A DNA stretch of 19,182 nucleotides from Syntrophaceae bacterium UBA6112 (GTDB lineage Bacteria; Desulfobacterota; Syntrophia; Syntrophales; UBA5619). The stretch spans positions 1-19,182 of the forward strand of contig DIWG01000009.1 in NCBI GenBank assembly GCA_002423465.1. Reading direction: 5' to 3'. Below the pieces are notes generated by a model. That model saw nothing but the letters and a program-made list of their open reading frames with translations. It did not search any database and had not been told where the DNA came from. Below, piece by piece: positions 16,735 to 19,182 of this stretch (positions are counted from its first letter, which is position 1; every line of letters begins with the position of its first letter). The position numbers and the translations under genes were made by a program.

Positions 16735-16929
16735 CTACCTTCTCACCGGACCCACTGCCCCGGAACCCGGAGGCGGAGGCGGAGCGCTCTGGACGGCAGG
16801 CGGCGGACCGCCCTCGGGCATGATGATGATGGCCGGCGGCGGCAACGGCTCCCGTGTGTAGACGTAACAGCCTGATAACAATGACGTAACGGCAACTCCG
16901 AACACTAAGACAGCGATACCCTTTTTCAT
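16735..16929 (-). CDS. Small proline-rich lipoprotein
   Basis: 64 aa from the ATG at 16929, preceded by GGAGG at 8-base spacing. A longer in-frame start at 16995 is rejected because the signal peptide and ribosome site both fit the internal ATG. Residues 1-21 give a lipoprotein signal with LLSGC and Cys21 as the lipidation site. The mature part (YVYTREPLPPPAIIIMPEGG onward) is rich in Pro and Gly and has no recognisable domain. It is the first minus-strand gene after a good sigma70-type promoter and lies 146 bp ahead of the 167-aa gene. Whether it belongs to the same transcript is not certain. Confidence 0.75.
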   Translation of the reverse strand: MKKGIAVLVFGVAVTSLLSGCYVYTREPLPPPAIIIMPEGGPPPAVQSAPPPPPGSGAVGPVRR

Positions 16930-16959
16930 ACGGAAGCCTCCATTTCCTGATTTTGGCAT

Positions 16960-16981
16960 ACCGCTCGGAAGGAGCGGTTTT
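16960..16981. promoter_or_regulatory. Hairpin in the leader of the small lipoprotein gene
   Basis: ACCGCTC (16960-16966) pairs with GAGCGGT (16972-16978) over a 5-base loop and is followed on the plus strand by a short T-run (16978-16981). On the plus strand it looks like a weak intrinsic terminator. On the minus strand it lies in the untranslated leader, about 17 bases ahead of the GGAGG of the lipoprotein gene, and could affect its translation or mRNA stability. Confidence 0.45.
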
Positions 16982-17048
16982 CTTCGATTCTGCATGCCAC
17001 GGCGCAGATCGGGATCGATATCACCGAAAGTGGGATATCGTGGCGAGA

Positions 17049-17077
17049 AAGATAACGGGAAGCAACATCCCTGTCAA
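17049..17077 (-). promoter_or_regulatory. Sigma70-like promoter for the minus-strand cluster
   Basis: On the minus strand TTGACA (17072-17077) is separated by 17 bases from TATCTT (17049-17054). The -35 is a perfect match and the -10 matches four of six consensus bases. Transcription would start near 17042, giving a leader of roughly 110 bases before the small lipoprotein at 16929. Confidence 0.6.
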
Positions 17078-17264
17078 GAAAAAGGTTTACAGAAGAAAGG
17101 TTTGTTGGCCGGTCGCTGTTTTCGCCGCGGCAAAAGATAAAATGGTTGACAAACCGGAAAAACGGGAGCAGATTTTAAACAAGTTCTGAGCGGCGATAAC
17201 CTTGAAAGCATTATTAAACCCGGATAGGTGATGCATGGCGGCATTCGTCATAGACCCCGTGAGA

Positions 17265-17350
17265 CCTTTGAAAAACGCCCCTGCTTTGTCATTCCCGCGA
17301 AAGCGGGGGCAGGAATGACGATTTACCGAATTTCGGGAGAAATTCAAAGG
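17265..17350. mobile_element. Short MITE-like inverted-repeat element
   Basis: CCTTTGAA (17265-17272) and TTCAAAGG (17343-17350) are perfect 8-bp terminal inverted repeats; GAGA flanks both ends at slightly different distances, hinting at longer imperfect ends. The interior holds a long hairpin built around GTCATTCCCGC (from 17288) and GGAATGAC (ending 17319), the same core motif as in the element at 14712-14838. It has no coding capacity. It sits upstream of the 187-aa gene. Confidence 0.65.
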
Positions 17351-17388
17351 TTTCTCCGTATCTCGAAAAGAGAGCGGGGTTTCGTTTC

Positions 17389-17414
17389 AGGAGGATCAGA
17401 TAAGGAGGATCAGA
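17389..17414 (+). promoter_or_regulatory. Duplicated Shine-Dalgarno region
   Basis: AGGAGGATCAGA occurs at 17389-17400 and again at 17403-17414, with a 14-base period. The second copy is placed correctly for the ATG at 17417; the first is probably a tandem duplication. It supports this start over an upstream in-frame ATG at 17228. Confidence 0.7.
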
Positions 17415-17416
17415 AA

Positions 17417-17980
17417 ATGAAGAAATTATGGTTTGGAGCCATTCTTTTGGCGGGGCTGATCGTGTTTCCGATCCTGTCGCCGGCGCAAGTCGATGTACGG
17501 ATCAATGTTCCGATTCCGCTGCCTCCTCCGATTCCATTTGTTGCGCCGCCGAATGTGATTGTGTTGCCGGGAACGGATGTATACGCCGTTCCCGACGTTC
17601 AGGAGGACATATTTTTCCGGGGAGGCTGGTGGTGGAGACCTTGGCAGGGCAATTGGTATCGTTCGAAATTCCATGACCGCGGATGGTCTCATTATCGCGG
17701 CGCACCCTCCTGGTATGGAAGAGTCCCGCGGGATTGGAGGCATAATTATAGCAATCATGTTTGGGGCGGTCGTTCCTGGAGACCTCCCAGCATCCGTCAC
17801 GGCGGCATAGATCAGCATTGGCGCGGCGGTCATTGGCGTAATGACCATGGATGGGGACGTCCCGGCGGCAGGTCCGGCGGACGCACCCTGCGTGGCGGTA
17901 AATCCGGCGGACGCACCTATCCCGATGGGCGAACGGGTAAGAGCAATCGTGGCGGTTCTAAACGTGGCGATCGCAGGTAA
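17417..17980 (+). CDS. Secreted Trp/Tyr/Arg/Gly-rich basic protein
   Basis: 187 aa. The start at 17417 is fixed by an ideal AAGGAGG and by the signal peptide (LWFGAILLAGLIVFPILSPA, cleavage near residue 23). The mature protein begins with a Pro/Val-rich stretch (about 30-50, IPLPPPIPFVAPP). A central part rich in aromatic and basic residues follows (about 66-125, with FFRGGWWWRPWQGNWYRS). The tail is Gly/Arg/His/Ser-rich with GGRSGGRT and GGKSGGRT repeats (about 148-187). Similar Trp/Tyr-rich exported proteins are common in deltaproteobacteria, but their function is not known. The tail is strongly basic and probably disordered. It faces away from the minus-strand cluster and ends at a strong hairpin, so it looks like a single-gene transcript. 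Confidence 0.8.
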   Translation: MKKLWFGAILLAGLIVFPILSPAQVDVRINVPIPLPPPIPFVAPPNVIVLPGTDVYAVPDVQEDIFFRGGWWWRPWQGNWYRSKFHDRGWSHYRGAPSWYGRVPRDWRHNYSNHVWGGRSWRPPSIRHGGIDQHWRGGHWRNDHGWGRPGGRSGGRTLRGGKSGGRTYPDGRTGKSNRGGSKRGDRR

Positions 17981-17988
17981 GGGGAGGA

Positions 17989-18025
17989 ATGATCCGGATC
18001 ATCGAAGGATGATCCGGATCATTTT
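17989..18025 (+). terminator. Intrinsic terminator made of two identical 14-bp palindromes
   Basis: ATGATCCGGATCAT occurs at 17989-18002 and 18009-18022, separated by CGAAGG. Each copy is itself a perfect palindrome, and the two together form a 14-bp stem with a 6-base loop followed by TTTT (18022-18025). It lies 8 bp after the stop of the 187-aa gene, a good position for a terminator. The two palindromes could also act as paired protein-binding sites. Confidence 0.65.
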
Positions 18026-18081
18026 CATGCCGGTCAAATGGGCATATCCCCGCCGGAAACAGAAAGAACTTGAATTTCATC

Positions 18082-18110
18082 TTGCACAACCCCGCTTTAT
18101 TGTATATATT
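18082..18110 (+). promoter_or_regulatory. Candidate promoter for the ftsB-like/pilM genes
   Basis: TATATT (18105-18110) is a good -10 hexamer, five of six to consensus, 17 bases after TTGCAC (18082-18087), which keeps only the TTG of the -35 consensus. It lies about 57 bases before the ATG at 18167 and downstream of the terminator of the preceding gene. Confidence 0.5.
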
Positions 18111-18166
18111 CCCTCCCAAGTTCCCTTTTCAATGGACATCATTCGTCTGGTAGTTGGGGTATCGGA

Positions 18167-18433
18167 ATGAAGGTCGGCAGATATCTCATCGTTTTTGTCT
18201 TGATCATGAGCGCCCTGATCACATTCGGGGACAGAGGGCTCGTCGATAATTACCGGATGAAGGAAAAAATGATGGCCCTCAAGAAGACCAATCATGAGAT
18301 GACCCTCGAAAGCATCGCCCTGAAAAAAACCATCACGCTTCTGCGGGATAACTTGCCTTATATCGAGATGGTCGCGAGAAATGAACTGGGAATGGTGAAG
18401 AAGGGGGATCTGGTTTACCGCAAGGCGCAATAA
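18167..18433 (+). CDS. FtsB/DivIC-like septum formation initiator
   Basis: 88 aa, the usual length for this family. Residues 6-21 are a single membrane helix (YLIVFVLIMSALITFG) with a short cytoplasmic N-terminus. About 25-60 form a short coiled coil (MKEKMMALKKTNHEMTLESI). The C-terminal motif YIEMVARNELGMVKKGDLVYR is characteristic of FtsB/DivIC proteins. FtsB joins FtsL and FtsQ in the divisome at the inner membrane. The Shine-Dalgarno is weak. It precedes pilM by 53 bp on the same strand and probably shares its transcript. FtsB-like is preferred over FtsL by the C-terminal motif. Confidence 0.85.
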   Translation: MKVGRYLIVFVLIMSALITFGDRGLVDNYRMKEKMMALKKTNHEMTLESIALKKTITLLRDNLPYIEMVARNELGMVKKGDLVYRKAQ

Positions 18434-18486
18434 GGCTTCCGCTGCCGTGGCGGAGTGCATACCTTTTATCTTAAGACGGTGGCTGC

Positions 18487-19182
18487 ATGTTCGATATCAA
18501 GGGCTTGTTTTCAGGGGGGAAGGAATTGGCCGGGCTGGACATCGGCTCCAGTTGCATCAAGCTTGCGGAGATCGAAGACCACCCCAAGGGCAGCCTGCTC
18601 AGCCTTTTTTCCCGGATTCCCCTCGCGAAAGGAGTGATCGTCGAAGGCGTCGTGGCGGAGCCGGAGGCCCTGACCGCAACCATCAAAGAACTCTACCGGA
18701 AATCCGGCTGCAAGCGGAAAAAGATCGTCGCCTCCATCTCCGGGAACGCCGTGGTCGTGAAAAAGGCGAGCTTTGCACAGATGGATGAGGAAGAACTCCG
18801 GGCCCTGATCCACGATGAAGCGGGCAAGTATCTGCCCTTCGACGACATGGCCGATGTCAGCTATGATTTTCAGATCCTCGGGGAAAATCCCTACAACCCC
18901 AGCCAGATGGAAGTTCTCATCGTGGCGGCCAAGAAAGAGATCGTCGAGGGGTATACCGAGGCCATCGAGGCGGCGGGCCTGACCCCGGTGATCATGGACG
19001 TCGATTCCTTCGCCCTGGAGACCATGTACGGGGAAAATTACGATTTCGATGAGAACGATGTGACCATTCTCATCAACATCGGGGCGACCATTACCAACCT
19101 CAACGCAATGAAGGGCGGGCTGTCGATCTTCACGCGGGATTTCACCCTCGCCGGCAACTCCGTCACCGAGGCCCTTGCCGCC
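18487..19182 (+). CDS. pilM: Type IV pilus assembly protein PilM (5' part; 3' end outside window)
   Basis: The first 232 codons are present, with no stop before the right edge; PilM proteins are usually about 350 aa. The ATG at 18487 begins MFDIKGLFS, typical of the family's N-terminus that contacts PilN. The actin-like ATPase fold is supported by the phosphate-1 motif GLDIGSSCIKLAEI (residues 16-29), DVDSFALE (171-178) and the phosphate-2 region ILINIGATITNLNAM (194-208). PilM is a cytoplasmic actin-like protein that links the pilus motor platform to the PilNOPQ alignment complex. PilN, O, P and Q are expected just beyond the window. The ribosome-binding site is weak (GGTGG). Confidence 0.93.
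   Translation, partial: MFDIKGLFSGGKELAGLDIGSSCIKLAEIEDHPKGSLLSLFSRIPLAKGVIVEGVVAEPEALTATIKELYRKSGCKRKKIVASISGNAVVVKKASFAQMDEEELRALIHDEAGKYLPFDDMADVSYDFQILGENPYNPSQMEVLIVAAKKEIVEGYTEAIEAAGLTPVIMDVDSFALETMYGENYDFDENDVTILINIGATITNLNAMKGGLSIFTRDFTLAGNSVTEALAA

Larger units (their letters stand above)
16930..17416. other. 487-bp divergent intergenic region
   Basis: No convincing gene is seen here. It contains a hairpin (16960-16978), a minus-strand sigma70-like promoter (17049-17077), a MITE-like repeat (17265-17350) and a doubled ribosome-binding-site sequence (17389-17414). A TTGACA at 17146-17151 points rightwards, but no good -10 hexamer sits 16-18 bases after it. The promoter for the 187-aa gene is therefore not clear. 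Confidence 0.7.

Noticed and set aside
17146..17174. Plus-strand promoter starting with TTGACA at 17146
   Set aside because: No acceptable -10 hexamer lies 16-18 bases downstream (the best is CAGATT), so it is not called.
17087..17347. Minus-strand open frame of 86 codons in the intergenic region
   Set aside because: Its N-terminal part (HSCPRFRGND) is translated MITE sequence, and no ribosome site precedes it.
18447..18788. Plus-strand open frame overlapping pilM
   Set aside because: Out of frame with the clear PilM sequence beginning at 18487.

Overview
The window is GC-rich bacterial chromosomal DNA. It most resembles a deltaproteobacterial (Desulfobacterota) genome, perhaps near the Syntrophales. 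This rests on the style of the proteins (LPP20/FlgT/CsgG-type envelope proteins, very large PKD/Ig-like secreted proteins, a pilM gene behind a small ftsB-like gene) and on the hairpin-rich short repeats between genes. The taxonomic call is an inference by eye; no rRNA or other decisive marker is present.

Layout. From about 17.0 kb down to the left edge everything is on the minus strand. In transcription order it holds: a 64-aa proline-rich lipoprotein (16929-16735); a 167-aa and a 253-aa secreted protein sharing an ATGA overlap (16588-15327); a 141-aa lipoprotein (15307-14882); a FlgT-like protein whose N-terminal coding region contains a small inverted-repeat element (14880-13429); a 1577-aa secreted multidomain protein (13243-8510); a 2188-aa secreted multidomain protein (8324-1758); and a lipoprotein with TPR-like and CsgG-like parts that runs off the left edge (1640-<1). 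To the right of a 487-bp divergent intergenic region, the plus strand carries a 187-aa secreted Trp/Arg/Gly-rich protein (17417-17980), an FtsB/DivIC-like division protein (18167-18433) and the first 232 codons of pilM (18487->19182).

How the genes may work together. Every predicted minus-strand product begins with a signal peptide, and three have a lipobox. Five copies of one small alpha/beta module (LPP20/FlgT-N-like) are spread over four consecutive genes. They are followed by two giant proteins built from Ig/PKD-like, TSP1-like, PASTA-like and Cys-rich modules, and then by a CsgG-like lipoprotein. CsgG, FlgT and LPP20 proteins are known from outer-membrane export or ring structures, so the set reads as a candidate envelope-associated assembly or export system with two large surface substrates. 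That is an inference; no described system with this composition is recognised here. The rightmost genes (ftsB-like, pilM) look like ordinary division and type IV pilus genes with their own promoter.

Short non-coding structure is plentiful. There is a 23-bp-arm palindrome between the last two minus genes, a TA-flanked MITE-like element inside the FlgT-like reading frame, a second MITE-like element upstream of the 187-aa gene, a terminator made of two identical 14-bp palindromes, and a good sigma70-type promoter reading into the minus-strand cluster.
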